A DNA stretch of 64,000 bases. Origin: G963665975 sp963665975 (GTDB lineage Bacteria; Bacteroidota; Rhodothermia; Rhodothermales; Bin80). A program made the position numbers and the translations under genes. How positions within the stretch are numbered: the first letter of the stretch is position 1; the number at the start of each line of letters is the position of its first letter. A model generated the notes under the pieces. It ran no database searches. It was not told the origin of the DNA and saw only the letters and a program-made list of their open reading frames with translations. Shown in pieces: positions 45,658-54,614 of the stretch. Where the stretch lies: positions 1 to 64,000 of the forward strand of contig OY762508.1 of assembly GCA_963665975.1 (NCBI GenBank), read 5' to 3'.

Positions 45658-47115
45658 TCACGTCAGCACGTCATGGACGACATGACCGTGGACATCGGTC
45701 AGCCGGAACCGGCGGCCCTGGTGGCGAAACGTAAACCGTTCGTGATCGACGCCGAGCAGATGCAGTAGCGTGGCCTGAAAGTCATGCACATGCACGGGAT
45801 CTTCGGCGATGTTGTAGCCAAAATCATCGGTCCGCCCATATGAGAACCCTTTTCGGATGCCACCCCCGGCCATCCAAATGGTGAAGCACCGCGGGTGATG
45901 GTCACGCCCGTAATTGTCTTTCGTGAGCTTCCCCTGGGAGTAATTGGTGCGCCCAAACTCTCCACCCCAGATGATGAGCGTATCCTCCAGCATGCCCCGC
46001 TGCTTCAGATCAAGCACCAAGGCCGCAGAGGCCTGATCTGTATCCTTGGCCAGTATGCTGATCTCCCGTGGCAGGTTGACATGCTGGTCCCAGCCCTGAT
46101 GGTAGAGCTGAATAAAGCGAACCCCGCGCTCAGCAAGCCGGCGGGCCAACAGGCAGTTGGCTGCAAACGTGCCCGGCAGGCGCGCGGACTCACCGTAGAG
46201 TTCAAAAACGTGATCCGGCTCCTGAGAGATATCCATTGAGGTCGGTACCGAGGTCTGCATTCGATACGCCATTTCGTACTGGGCGATGCGCGAGTTGATT
46301 TCAGGATCCAGAACCTCCTCATGTTGCCGCTGGTGCATTTCGCGCAGATAGTCTAGCATACGTCGCCGCGTCATACGCTTAAGACCGGGTGGATTGTTGA
46401 GGTACAACACCGGATCCTTGCCCGACCTGAACTGGACGCCCTGGTGCAGCGATGGCAGAAAGCCATTCCCCCATAGCCTGGAATAGAGCGGCTGATCAAA
46501 GTCGTTGCTCCTGGAAAGCAGCACGCAAAACGTGGGCAGGTTGTCGTTCTCGGACCCCAAGCCATAGCTAAGCCACGACCCTATGGATGGACGCCCCGTC
46601 TGCTGGCTTCCGGTCTGGAAAAAGGTGATCGCTGGGTCGTGGTTGATCGCCTCCGTGTACATGGAGTTGATAAAGCACAGCTCATCTACTATCTGTGCGG
46701 TGTACGGCAGCAATTCGCTGATCATTCGGCGGCACCTGCCTTGCGGCGCAAACTGGAACTGCGCCCCTGCCAGAGGAAATGACTTCTGATGAGCCGTCAT
46801 GCCGGTAAGTCGCTGCCCCTTTCGTACCGATTCAGGAAGCTGCTCCCCGTTCATCCTGGCCAACGTGGGCTTGTAATCGAACAGGTCCAGATGCGACGGT
46901 CCACCGCTCTGAAACAGGTAAATTACGCGGCGAACCTTCGGCGTAAAGTGCGGCTTGCGCAGGACACCTTTCCAACGGTCGTCCGGACTGGCGATCGCGA
47001 AAGCCGATATCGGATTCAGCAGCGAAGCCAGGGCAGCCGAGCCGATGCCAAGGCTGGCCTTGGACAGGAAATGTCGTCGCGTACTGTTGTACTTAAGGTC
47101 GCAAAGATCATCCAT
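45658..47115 (-). CDS. DUF1501 protein with Tat signal
   Basis: 485 residues from ATG 47115, giving a twin-arginine signal (STRRHFLSKASLGIGSAALA) so that it is exported folded. The DUF1501 domain is visible in RRVIYLFQSGGPSHLDLFDY, GKGQRLTGMTAHQKSF-like PxxxF segment, INHDPAITFFQTGSQQTGRP, LARRLAERGVRFIQLYHQGW, TLIIWGGEFGRT and DHHPRCFTIWMAGGGIRKG. The fold is related to alkaline phosphatase/sulfatase proteins, but no reaction is established. It follows the DUF1553 protein gene by 222 bases on the same strand, the usual pairing of these families in Planctomycetes and some FCB bacteria. Confidence 0.92.
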   Translation of the reverse strand: MDDLCDLKYNSTRRHFLSKASLGIGSAALASLLNPISAFAIASPDDRWKGVLRKPHFTPKVRRVIYLFQSGGPSHLDLFDYKPTLARMNGEQLPESVRKGQRLTGMTAHQKSFPLAGAQFQFAPQGRCRRMISELLPYTAQIVDELCFINSMYTEAINHDPAITFFQTGSQQTGRPSIGSWLSYGLGSENDNLPTFCVLLSRSNDFDQPLYSRLWGNGFLPSLHQGVQFRSGKDPVLYLNNPPGLKRMTRRRMLDYLREMHQRQHEEVLDPEINSRIAQYEMAYRMQTSVPTSMDISQEPDHVFELYGESARLPGTFAANCLLARRLAERGVRFIQLYHQGWDQHVNLPREISILAKDTDQASAALVLDLKQRGMLEDTLIIWGGEFGRTNYSQGKLTKDNYGRDHHPRCFTIWMAGGGIRKGFSYGRTDDFGYNIAEDPVHVHDFQATLLHLLGVDHERFTFRHQGRRFRLTDVHGHVVHDVLT

Positions 47116-47337
47116 GGCGGTAAGTGACAGTGGCACACGGAACGCTCCAAGGGCCGTGAGTGCCGTAGTGGTCATCTCGTTACACAGTAACTGTAACGAT
47201 TTTTTTTGCAATCATGCAACGCAGTCGGTCGAACTGCGCAATTTGCCGGCGCCACTGCACCTTAGTGGTGCTGCTTCCGCGCAGATCCTTTGGCAAGTGC
47301 GATGCAAATGTCCGCGCCGGACCAGTGCAGCCGCGTG

Positions 47338-50300
47338 TTAACGCTTCATCACAGCGGGATCAAAGTTCATGATGGTGCTCATGACCACCGTCAACGCAGC
47401 CAGTTGTACCGGATCATGTCCCTCGTCCAAGGCATGATCACCGACGCTAAGCAACGCTGAAGCACTTGTGCGGTCGGCCGCAAAAGACTCCAACTCCTGC
47501 TCGTAATGGCGCTCCAAAAGACGCAGCATTGCGGCATCCGGGTATTGGCTTGTGAGCAGCCTGAAGCCGAGAGAAAGCCGCGCCGCAGTATCGTCCGGCA
47601 CGGCACCGGAAAGGCGTGCGGCCAAGACGCGCGCGGCCTCCACGTATTGCGGGTCATTAAGCAGTACCAGTGCCTGCAAGGGTGTACTGGTGGCCTGCCG
47701 CCGGACCGTGCAGATGTTGCGCTCCGGTGCGTCGAACGTCATCATGGAAGGCGGCGGAGTAGTCCGCTTCCAGATCGTGTACATGCTGCGCCGATAGAGG
47801 CTTTCTCCTTGGTCTTGCTCGTACTTTGTCGCGTTGCGGGTAGCCAACTCCTGCCATAGACCTTCCGGTTGATAGGGCTTGACTGGGGGACCGCCAATTT
47901 CGCCGACCAACAAGCCGCTTACGGCCAAGGCATTGTCTCGAAGCATCTCCGCTGGCAACCTGTACGATGGCCCGCGCGCCAGCAGCATGTTTTCGGGATC
48001 CCGTTCCAGCAGGGCGGGATCGGCAACGGAGCTTTGCCTGTACGTGGAAGATGTTACGATGAGTCGCTGAAGCGCCTTCACATTCCAGCCATTTTCCACA
48101 AACGTTGTGGCAAGCCAGTCAAGCAGCGCCGGATGCGTGGGCAATGTGCCTTGGCTTCCAAAGTCGTCCGGCGTCCCGACAAGCCCCTGCCCGAAGTACA
48201 TCTGCCAGTACCGATTGACTGTTACACGGGCCGGAAGCGGATTTCGAGGGTCAAGAAGCCATTGGGCCAAGCCCAAACGATTGTTTGGGAATTCCTCGCC
48301 AAACGGCAGTACCGCATCAGGCGTTGCTCGCTCAACCCGCACGGTGGGTGCATCGTATTGGCCCCGATCCAGGATGTAGGTAGGCCGCGACTCGTCCAAG
48401 TCCCGCATTACCATCACTTCAGGCAGCATGGACATGATTGCATCTTCTTCCCCACGAATCGCTGTCAATGCTTCAAAGTCCGCTGCGTACGCGGGAGAAA
48501 CAGCCGTGACATAATAGTCCCGGATATCATCCATCCCGCTGGCCGTTTGGTTAAGGGCAGCAGAAGACCAACCAGAACCGGCTGCATCTTGGGATCCGTA
48601 TACGACGGCAATCTCTGGCGCGGTCAGGCGCCGTTCATAAACTTGAAACTCATCAACAGCGACGCTGTCAATCTTGGGGGCCGTAGGCCCCATGTATCCA
48701 ATCCGAAGATTGCCGGCCTGGGCTGGCGTGGTCGGTTCACCCGTAGTAGGATTTATGGTGAACATGATGCTTTGCTTCAGATTGTCTATTGTCACCGACG
48801 AGCGCATCTTCTGCCCGTTCAGATACAACGCAAGCCCCGAGGCGCGACTGGATCCGTCATAGGTCATAACAACATGGGTCCATTCCCCAGGCTGGACTGC
48901 CTCATGCGACCTGATTTCGATTGAGTTGTCCGGGAATACGTGATTGAGACTGGCGGAGATGGTCCCATCGTCCTCCATCATGCAGAGATATCCCTGGCGG
49001 CCGTTAAACAGACCGGTAGTCTTGGCGAAGAGTGGTTGCTGGGTAGGCCCGCCTAGCAGTTTTAACCACAGGCTGATACTGAAGGACTCATTGCGCTCGA
49101 AATAATAGCGGTCGCCTCCCATATCCAGATATCCGTCGCCCCGCATCACAAGCACTGAATCAAATCGTCCGGCCTCAACGAACGGAAGTTTGTCCGTATC
49201 CCCGAAGAAGAAACCATCCCTGTCCGCATCCACGCGGTTTTCGAAGTGAAAGGTCTTCTTCCCCTTATCGTCTGCGACTTGTCGCAGGCCGTCGAGCGGA
49301 TAGTGTCCCAACAGTCCCTTGGGCACTATCGTTTGCTCACCCGCCTTGAAATCCGCAAGCCATCGCGCAAACCCACGATCAAATGCGGGATTATCTATAG
49401 CCGTACGCTCTTCAAGAGAATCAATTTTGGCACGCAGCGGCCCAAGTTGTTGCTGCGCATCTTCATCTACAAGGATCACCGTCGGGCTCGCCACGCCGGA
49501 ATAGGGCGAGGTCCCAAACTCATTGATGCTATTGAAGAAGTCGAAAAGCCCGTAATACTCCCTCTGGCTGATGGGATCAAACTTGTGATCATGGCAACGA
49601 GCACACTCCATGGTAAGGCCAAGGAATGCTGTCCCGAACGTATTCGTCCGATCGGCCACGTATTCCACACGGTACTCTTCCGGAATGATGCCGCCTTCCT
49701 GGCTCTGCAGGTGGTTGCGATTGAAGCCTGTCGCCAAGCGCTGCTCTATTGTCGGGTTGGGCAGGAGGTCGCCGGCAAGCTGCCAGGTCACGAACTCATC
49801 AAAGGGCTGGTTCCTGTTGAAGGCATCAATGACCCAATCCCGCCACGGCCACATACTGCGCAGGCCGTCGTCCTGATAGCCGTGGCTGTCCGCGTATCTC
49901 GCAACATCCAGCCAATCGGTGGCCATGCGTTCGCCATAGGCTGGAGATGCGAGTAATCGATCGACGACTTTTTCGTATGCATCCTCGCTATCGTCGGCCA
50001 GGAAGGCATTGATATCCTCAATCGTTGGCGGCAGGCCGGTCACGTCGAAGGTAACACGACGGATTAGGGTTTCGCGGTCGGCCCCAGGAGATGGATCAAG
50101 GCCCTCTTGCTCCAAGCGCCGCATCACGAAGTGATCGATGCCGTTCTTTGGCCACTCCGGCGTGCTAACCAACGGCTGCTCAGGCTTCGAGGGCGGAATA
50201 AGCGACCAGTGCGGCTTGTACTGTGCGCCTTGCTCGATCCACTTGAAAATCAAGGCGACTTCTTCCGATGTGACGCTGAGGTTGGATTCCGGTGGCGGCA

Positions 50301-50649
50301 TCCTGTATGCTGAATTGTCCGACACCAAGCGATGTGCTACCTCACTTCTACCGACGCTGCCGGAAACGAAAGCATATTTGCGCTTACTCGCGCTCAAGCG
50401 CACAAAGGCCCCGATCTCCGTGTCAAGTCGAAGTTCGGTTGTCCGAGCGTTGTCGTCCGGGCCGTGACACTGGTAACATCGGTCAGCTAGAATGGGCTTT
50501 ACGTGGAAGTTGTAGTCAACCAGGTCCGGGAGCGCCTCCGCAACACTGCCGGCGGGCAGGCGTGGACCACAGCCTGCAACGCAGGCCCAGGCCACGGACA
50601 GAAAAACACCCACAAAGACAGGTGACGCTATTTGCCTGCGACAACGCAT
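47338..50649 (-). CDS. Cytochrome-type DUF1549/DUF1553 lipoprotein with LamG domain
   Basis: 1103 residues from ATG 50649, giving a lipobox CVAGC with cysteine 27. The order is a c-type haem site DRCYQCHGPDD (CxxCH at 58-62, PSCyt1), DUF1549 (about 170-390: GIDHFVMRRLEQEGL, DWLDVARYADSHGYQDDGLR, and a second CxxCH in MECARCHDHKFDP). A LamG/concanavalin-like insert (about 460-690: GDGYLDMGGDRYYFERNESF, SISLWLKLLGG, WTHVVMTYDGSSR) is followed by DUF1553 (about 780-1080: NRLGLAQWLLDPRNPLPARV, VNRYWQMYFGQGLVGTPDDF). The protein probably sits in the periplasm or on the surface, transfers electrons and binds a glycan. It pairs with the DUF1501 gene downstream. Confidence 0.93.
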   Translation of the reverse strand: MRCRRQIASPVFVGVFLSVAWACVAGCGPRLPAGSVAEALPDLVDYNFHVKPILADRCYQCHGPDDNARTTELRLDTEIGAFVRLSASKRKYAFVSGSVGRSEVAHRLVSDNSAYRMPPPESNLSVTSEEVALIFKWIEQGAQYKPHWSLIPPSKPEQPLVSTPEWPKNGIDHFVMRRLEQEGLDPSPGADRETLIRRVTFDVTGLPPTIEDINAFLADDSEDAYEKVVDRLLASPAYGERMATDWLDVARYADSHGYQDDGLRSMWPWRDWVIDAFNRNQPFDEFVTWQLAGDLLPNPTIEQRLATGFNRNHLQSQEGGIIPEEYRVEYVADRTNTFGTAFLGLTMECARCHDHKFDPISQREYYGLFDFFNSINEFGTSPYSGVASPTVILVDEDAQQQLGPLRAKIDSLEERTAIDNPAFDRGFARWLADFKAGEQTIVPKGLLGHYPLDGLRQVADDKGKKTFHFENRVDADRDGFFFGDTDKLPFVEAGRFDSVLVMRGDGYLDMGGDRYYFERNESFSISLWLKLLGGPTQQPLFAKTTGLFNGRQGYLCMMEDDGTISASLNHVFPDNSIEIRSHEAVQPGEWTHVVMTYDGSSRASGLALYLNGQKMRSSVTIDNLKQSIMFTINPTTGEPTTPAQAGNLRIGYMGPTAPKIDSVAVDEFQVYERRLTAPEIAVVYGSQDAAGSGWSSAALNQTASGMDDIRDYYVTAVSPAYAADFEALTAIRGEEDAIMSMLPEVMVMRDLDESRPTYILDRGQYDAPTVRVERATPDAVLPFGEEFPNNRLGLAQWLLDPRNPLPARVTVNRYWQMYFGQGLVGTPDDFGSQGTLPTHPALLDWLATTFVENGWNVKALQRLIVTSSTYRQSSVADPALLERDPENMLLARGPSYRLPAEMLRDNALAVSGLLVGEIGGPPVKPYQPEGLWQELATRNATKYEQDQGESLYRRSMYTIWKRTTPPPSMMTFDAPERNICTVRRQATSTPLQALVLLNDPQYVEAARVLAARLSGAVPDDTAARLSLGFRLLTSQYPDAAMLRLLERHYEQELESFAADRTSASALLSVGDHALDEGHDPVQLAALTVVMSTIMNFDPAVMKR

Positions 50650-51292
50650 GATGGACAATCTTACGCGAATACCCCTTTCAACCCGAACCACGCTGCCCCT
50701 TCACGCCGCCGAATGCGGGCACGACTTCTTTCCTCGGGCTCTTGCGTAAGCCAAGGCGCTGTGCACGCTGTCCGCTTCTCCAGTGAGCGTAGTGACACGT
50801 ATCAGTGCGTGCGCTTTGGCGGCTGTGCTCCGGCAAGTGACTCCACAGTGTCGTGCAACGTCCGAAGCGCAGGAGCCAAAGTGGTCCACCCATTACGTTG
50901 CGCCACCATGTTCGGCACACTTAGGGTTACACCGGAAGACAGCGAATCATGCAACGTACCAGAAACCATCATCAGCGAGGCCTTTTCCATGGTCGGCCTG
51001 TGCCATGATGTTTGCCGGGTACGCAACGGGCATGCACGCCGCAAGTAGTAAAGGCATGACACCTCCTCCATGCCAATCGAGCCGGGCTACTCGCACCACT
51101 ACGTGACCCAAAATTAGGGAAGAGTTCAGGAATTATCAACACGCAACAGTTGAAGCAGCTCTCAGCACGCGTCGAACAGCCGTCAAAACGGGCCATACTT
51201 GCACTAAAACGCAATTTCGATACCGGGTGCGTTCCCGTTATGAATCGACCCATACTGGCATGGATAATTTCTTGGCAAACCCTAATTAAATC
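50650..51292 (+). other. Divergent intergenic region without a supported gene
   Basis: About 640 bases between the DUF1553 lipoprotein gene and the promoter of the receptor operon. Overlapping minus-strand frames (for example 50802-51071) have no family features. Two near-repeats, CCATACTTGCA (about 51192) and CCATACTGGCA (about 51250), differ by one base and lie 58 bases apart; they may be chance or regulator sites. Confidence 0.45.
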
Positions 51293-51321
51293 TTGACACT
51301 TTGTTTATTCTTTTGTAAAGT
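51293..51321 (+). promoter_or_regulatory. Candidate promoter of the TonB-receptor operon
   Basis: TTGACA at 51293-51298, 17-base spacer, TAAAGT at 51316-51321, in an AT-rich stretch. The same segment also holds TTTG spaced ahead of a TANNNT-type box (TTTGTTTATTC...TAAAGT), the style used in Bacteroidota. It lies 165 bases before the ATG of the TonB-dependent receptor, leaving a long leader with a palindrome. Confidence 0.55.
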
Positions 51322-51394
51322 AAGTTCGCGTACGGTCCGCAGTAGCGGTGTTCACGGTGTGTAAGTAGCGAGCACGGTTTCTTCTACCCTGCCA

Positions 51395-51410
51395 ATGTTA
51401 AGCTTAACAT
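51395..51410 (+). promoter_or_regulatory. Perfect 16-bp palindrome, candidate operator
   Basis: ATGTTAAGCTTAACAT is identical to its reverse complement. It lies 74 bases downstream of the candidate -10 and 75 bases upstream of the receptor ATG, in the presumed leader of the operon. Palindromes of this size and form are common binding sites of dimeric regulators. No regulator gene is adjacent. Confidence 0.5.
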
Positions 51411-51485
51411 ATCCTGCAACGCCGCAACTGGGCCACCCTCCAGTACACCGTCCCGGTTTATCGATCCAGGCTGCAGAGGTCGACC

Positions 51486-54400
51486 ATGTTTAAAAAACTC
51501 CCCGCCCTAATCCTCACTGGGCTTCTGGCCTGCCAAGGCTTGGCCATAGCCCAATCACAGACCGGCAAGATTGCCGGGGTTGTCACAGATGCAGAGACCG
51601 GAGAGCCGATGATCGGTGTCAACGTGGTAGTTCAAGGCACGCTTCTCGGCGGCTCCACGGATGACGAAGGCAATTACTTCATTCTAAGGGTCCCACCCGG
51701 GCTTCACGCTGTGCAGGCTTCATTTGTCGGATTTGTAACCGTGACAAAGACGGATGCCCGCATATACATAGATCAGACCACGCCTGTCAACTTTGAAATG
51801 GCAGAAACCGCGTTGGAGACAGAAGAATTGACCGTGACAGCCGAACGGCCGCCCGTTGAGGTCGATCTGACCGGTAGCAAGGAGCGCGTGAGTGGAGAAG
51901 AGTTAGATAACAGCTGGGGAAAGACAGTGCTGGAGGCGATTCAGATCCAGGCCGCCACAAACGTTAACGGAGGCATCCGGGGTGGATTCGGACAGGAAGA
52001 TGCCTACTACGTTGACGGGCTCAGCCTCCGAGACAATGTTTCGGGTGGCAACCTGACTGGCATCAACACCACGGCAATTGCCGAACTGGAAGTGCTCACC
52101 GGTGGCTGGAATGCGGAATATGGCCGTGCGATGGGCTCGGTCATCAACATTGTGACCAGATCGGCGACGGACCGCATTTATGGCACCGTAAGGGCACGTC
52201 TGCGCCCGGCCGGGCAGTATCATTGGGGCCGGAATATTTATAGTAGGGAGAACTATGAATGGGCCACCATGGCGACGCTGGACTACTGGACCGAGAACGA
52301 CGGAGGTGGTGCCTGGGCCGACAAGACGCCGCAAGAGCGGTTGAGCGCGTGGACGAATTTCATTACCGGGGACTTGTTCGGCGAACCCTCGAAGCGCATG
52401 CAGAGCTATGCAGATCGGGCTACCTGGGAAACGGAGGCTACCATCTACGGTCCGATTACGTCCCGAATTGGCTTCCTCCTGTCAGGCAAGTTTCTAAAGG
52501 ATGCGCCGGAATACCCGGCCTACCTGCCTTATTCGCAAGACTGGAATTATCAAGGCAAACTGGACTTCAGAATCAGCAGGAACAACAAACTTGAACTCTC
52601 AGGTCTCTACCAGGGGTTCAACAACACGGAGGCGCCGCGGCTCGGCTATTGGTCGAGCGAGGATTCTTTCATCGCTGGCATCTGGGGACCGGGGCCGTTT
52701 TACTATTCCGGGTATTCGGAATTCAAGTATTGGCCGTACGGGACATCCCACATATTTCAGCTTCCGACACCACCCGAGTACATGCGGCTCAAGAGTGGGC
52801 AGCTGAAATGGTCCCATGTGTTTAACCCGTCATCCTTCCTGGAAGTGCAGGCCAGCTACACCACAATGCAGCTGGACAGGGACAATTTCAGGCAGTTGGA
52901 GGCAAGTGATGTCTACGATCCTGAGTCCGCACAGTTTGGTACGGAATGGAACGAGACAATGATACCGGGCAACCCCCTGTTTCTGTTGCCTCCGATCTTT
53001 CACCGTGAACATCCTGGCATTTTTCAGCTTCGCGTTCGCTCAGAGGCCGCCGTCTTCAAGGCGGACTACACCAATCAGATGAACCGGTTTTTCCAACTCA
53101 AAACCGGCGCGCTCTTCTCTCCGCAATACGTTTCGAAGCTATTTAAAGCGGGATCGATGCCTGGCGCCATTTACTCCAACCATGCTACGAACCCGGACTT
53201 CAATCCGTGGGACGCGGCGGCATACGTGCAGGGTAAAATCGAAGCGAACGGGATGGTAATAAATCTCGGACTGCGTCTTGATGCCTTTGATGCCAATACG
53301 AAGACGGCCCCATCCATTTTTGACCCGGCTGTCATCACGAGTATGCAAGGTGTGCCTCACGAGGAAATCGTAACGTATACCGAGGAGACACATGGCGTAA
53401 ATACTTCGACCAAAATGGTGCTGTCACCGCGTTTCGGCATCTCCCACCCCATAACAGAATTTACGGTTCTTCATTTTTCGTACGGGCACTTCAACCAGCG
53501 GCCAGCCTGGCAACTTATCGGTGGAGGTCCCACGGTTTTCCATGTATTCGGCAGTTCTGAAGGTGCACCGCACGCCTCGCCGGACACGACGGACTACGTC
53601 TTCGTTTTCTATCACCCGAACACGAGCACGGCGAACCCGGATCTCTCATTCGAGCAGATTATCCAGTATGAGCTCGGTTTCGACCAACACATTCCGGGCA
53701 TCGCAAACCTTGATGCCACGGTCTACTACCGCGACGGGAAGAATCTTACATCGCTGGGCGTCCGCCAGTCACCGAATACGATCGGTGCCAATGTGTTCGG
53801 CCTTGGCGGATCAGTCACCTCGGAAGTCCATTTCGATGCGGCCAACCCGTTGGGGTTTGCCCCCGGAGGCGGTCGTAGCCGCGTTACGCAGAATGGTGGA
53901 TACGTGGACATACGTGGACTCGAAGTGTCTCTCCAGTCGCTTTTCCTTGAGTATGCCCGGGCCAGGATAATCTATAATCGGTCGTTTGTCCGCTCCGGTC
54001 AATACGGATTCCGGCAGATTTTCATAGAGGATGAAAACGGGGAGCCCGTGCGCCCCAATACACTTCACGGCGTAAGCCTGAGAGACAAGGGCGTCTCTGG
54101 AGAGAACAATGACCGCTGGAATCCGACCAGCAGTTTCAAGGTGGTTGCTGACTTGTTCTCGCCGGAGCAGTTCGGGCCGAGTATCGGCGATTTCTATCCA
54201 CTGGCCAACTGGCACCTGAACGCCTACTACGTTTGGGCCAGCGGGCATCGCTATACCTACCATTCCCCGGGGGATTTCTCAACGGAACCCAACAACCGTC
54301 GCTGGAAGCCTTATCACAATGCCAACTTGCGGCTCTCCAAGGCGATTGATGTCACCGGTCCTGTGGACGTGGAGTTCAGTATTGACGTCTACAATGTCTT

Positions 54401-54566
54401 CAATACGAAGCGCCTGAACTTCCTGACGGGAAATGCCCTGGAGACGTATCACGAAGAGGGCATGTTGCCGGTCAATCCGACGACGGGGGAAGAAAACGAG
54501 TGGGAATGGTACCACCAGAGTCAGCCGCCACGGCAGATCTATTTCGGACTCCAGGTCACCTTCTAG
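51486..54566 (+). CDS. TonB-dependent receptor with carboxypeptidase-like N-domain
   Basis: 1026-residue outer membrane transporter. A signal peptide (LPALILTGLLACQGLAIAQ) precedes a CarboxypepD_reg-like domain (IAGVVTDAETGEPMIGVNVV; about 28-115). The plug follows with EDAYYVDGLSLRDN, IAELEVLTGGWNAEYGRAMG and SVINIVTRS, then a long barrel, ending SQPPRQIYFGLQVTF with the terminal phenylalanine used for membrane insertion. The plug lacks the SusC-specific pattern, and no SusD gene follows, so it is a stand-alone receptor type. The next two genes (secreted protein and PorV-like) follow at 48 and 45 bases and probably share its transcript. Substrate unknown; nearby sulfatases hint at a sulfated glycan. 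Confidence 0.93.
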   Translation: MFKKLPALILTGLLACQGLAIAQSQTGKIAGVVTDAETGEPMIGVNVVVQGTLLGGSTDDEGNYFILRVPPGLHAVQASFVGFVTVTKTDARIYIDQTTPVNFEMAETALETEELTVTAERPPVEVDLTGSKERVSGEELDNSWGKTVLEAIQIQAATNVNGGIRGGFGQEDAYYVDGLSLRDNVSGGNLTGINTTAIAELEVLTGGWNAEYGRAMGSVINIVTRSATDRIYGTVRARLRPAGQYHWGRNIYSRENYEWATMATLDYWTENDGGGAWADKTPQERLSAWTNFITGDLFGEPSKRMQSYADRATWETEATIYGPITSRIGFLLSGKFLKDAPEYPAYLPYSQDWNYQGKLDFRISRNNKLELSGLYQGFNNTEAPRLGYWSSEDSFIAGIWGPGPFYYSGYSEFKYWPYGTSHIFQLPTPPEYMRLKSGQLKWSHVFNPSSFLEVQASYTTMQLDRDNFRQLEASDVYDPESAQFGTEWNETMIPGNPLFLLPPIFHREHPGIFQLRVRSEAAVFKADYTNQMNRFFQLKTGALFSPQYVSKLFKAGSMPGAIYSNHATNPDFNPWDAAAYVQGKIEANGMVINLGLRLDAFDANTKTAPSIFDPAVITSMQGVPHEEIVTYTEETHGVNTSTKMVLSPRFGISHPITEFTVLHFSYGHFNQRPAWQLIGGGPTVFHVFGSSEGAPHASPDTTDYVFVFYHPNTSTANPDLSFEQIIQYELGFDQHIPGIANLDATVYYRDGKNLTSLGVRQSPNTIGANVFGLGGSVTSEVHFDAANPLGFAPGGGRSRVTQNGGYVDIRGLEVSLQSLFLEYARARIIYNRSFVRSGQYGFRQIFIEDENGEPVRPNTLHGVSLRDKGVSGENNDRWNPTSSFKVVADLFSPEQFGPSIGDFYPLANWHLNAYYVWASGHRYTYHSPGDFSTEPNNRRWKPYHNANLRLSKAIDVTGPVDVEFSIDVYNVFNTKRLNFLTGNALETYHEEGMLPVNPTTGEENEWEWYHQSQPPRQIYFGLQVTF

Positions 54567-54614
54567 GTATTTCCTGGAACCGTTCCATCAACACTTTAAC
54601 AGGAGTCTGGATAG

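Noticed and set aside
47869..48924. 351-residue plus-strand frame
   Set aside because: Antisense of the DUF1553 lipoprotein gene, without recognisable motifs.
50802..51071. 89-residue minus-strand frame upstream of the receptor operon
   Set aside because: No signal peptide, family motif or ribosome site, and competing frames overlap it.
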